A stretch of DNA of 14,790 nt, taken from the NCBI GenBank assembly GCA_014376915.1, contig JACMQP010000030.1:1-14790 (forward strand). The letters are read 5' to 3'. The notes under the pieces are model-generated. The model made no database searches and had not been told where the DNA came from. It saw nothing but the letters and a program-made list of their open reading frames with translations. A program made the translations under genes and the position numbers. Shown here one piece after another: positions 14,341-14,790 of this stretch (positions within the stretch are counted from its first letter, which is position 1; every line of letters starts with the position of its first letter). The stretch is from Ramlibacter sp. (GTDB lineage: Bacteria > Pseudomonadota > Gammaproteobacteria > Burkholderiales > Burkholderiaceae).

Positions 14341-14353
14341 TGCGGACGACGCA

Positions 14354-14790
14354 ATGAACGGCAGCCTCAACGCCAACCACCTGCTGTACCTGCTGCAGGG
14401 CGCCACCTGGACGGTCGGCCTGTCGCTGATCGCCTTTGTCGGCGGCGGCCTGCTCGGTCTGCTGGTGGCGCTGTGCCGCGTCTCGCCGTCCCGGCCGTTG
14501 CGGCTCGTGACCGCCGGCTCTGTGCAGCTGATTCAGGGCACACCGCTGCTGGTGATCCTGTTCATGAGCTTCTTCGGCCTGCCGGCCCTGGGCCTGAAGA
14601 TCTCGCCGCTCACCGCCGCGAGCGTTTCGCTCACGCTGTACGTCGGGGCCTACCTGGGCGAGATCTGGCGCGGCTGCATCCAGTCCGTCCCGCGGGCGCA
14701 GTGGGAGGCGGCCGAATGCCTGGCCCTGACCCGTGGCCAGCGGATGCGGCTGGTGGTGCTGCCGCAGGCCGTGCGCATCGCGACGCCGCC
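14354..14790 (+). CDS. Second polar amino acid ABC permease, 3' end outside the window
   Basis: The first 145 codons are present, from ATG 14354 (MNGSLNANHLLYLLQGATWT) to the window edge. It contains hydrophobic spans at about 18-40 and 62-80, the QGTPLLVILFMSFFG landmark and an EAA loop EAAECLALTRGQ followed by VVLPQA, so it is the partner of the upstream permease. As there, the loop glycine is replaced by alanine. The loop DNA shares a 25-base identical run with the upstream gene (14020-14044 and 14705-14729). The gene starts 13 nt after the previous stop; a five-codon ATG frame at 14340 in the gap is not a credible start. The remaining C-terminal part is off the edge. Confidence 0.9.
   Translation, partial: MNGSLNANHLLYLLQGATWTVGLSLIAFVGGGLLGLLVALCRVSPSRPLRLVTAGSVQLIQGTPLLVILFMSFFGLPALGLKISPLTAASVSLTLYVGAYLGEIWRGCIQSVPRAQWEAAECLALTRGQRMRLVVLPQAVRIATP

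Overview
The window is high-GC, densely coding DNA with very short intergenic gaps, many ATGA/TGATG start-stop overlaps and strong G/C preference at third codon positions. Protein families and gene style point to a betaproteobacterium, probably Burkholderiales (perhaps Oxalobacteraceae). That placement is inference; no rRNA or other marker gene is present.

Region 1 (1-3930, minus strand) is a catabolic acyl-CoA operon. Transcribed right to left, it encodes a biotin-dependent acyl-CoA carboxylase carboxyltransferase subunit of the methylcrotonyl/geranyl-CoA type, an acyl-CoA dehydrogenase, a two-repeat lipoprotein, and the first 21 codons of an enoyl-CoA hydratase that runs off the left edge. 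The order carboxyltransferase-dehydrogenase-hydratase resembles atuCDE of acyclic-terpene degradation more than liuABC of leucine degradation. The lipoprotein between dehydrogenase and hydratase is unexpected. A divergent AraC-family activator gene (4095-5072) lies next to two direct repeats offset by 21 bp, placed like AraC half-sites over the -35 region of the operon promoter.

Region 2 (5073-5804) is a 732-bp stretch with no convincing large gene. It contains a minus-strand transcription unit assembled from a sigma70-like promoter, an 8-bp inverted repeat in the leader, a Shine-Dalgarno sequence, a 34-codon ORF and a rho-independent terminator. A 15-bp palindrome lies inside its promoter, next to a divergent helix-turn-helix gene. 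This is the most novel-looking part of the window.

Region 3 (5805-11597, plus strand) looks like one operon: the HTH protein, a heterodimeric MdlA/MdlB-type ABC exporter whose motif differences place one degenerate ATP site at the dimer interface, a small DUF6494-like protein, a 37-codon ORF overlapping the next start, and an EthA-like flavin monooxygenase of the Baeyer-Villiger class. A 59-residue hydrophilic protein (11603-11782, minus) converges on it.

Region 4 (11973-14790, plus strand) is a second catabolic operon: a FadR/FCD-type GntR regulator with a perfect TGGT-AAA-ACCA operator just before its start codon, a GarR/3-hydroxyisobutyrate-dehydrogenase-like oxidoreductase, and two polar-amino-acid ABC permeases (the second truncated by the window edge). 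It probably imports and processes a small hydroxy or amino acid; the solute cannot be named from this sequence.

No tRNA, rRNA, CRISPR array, insertion sequence or phage gene was seen.
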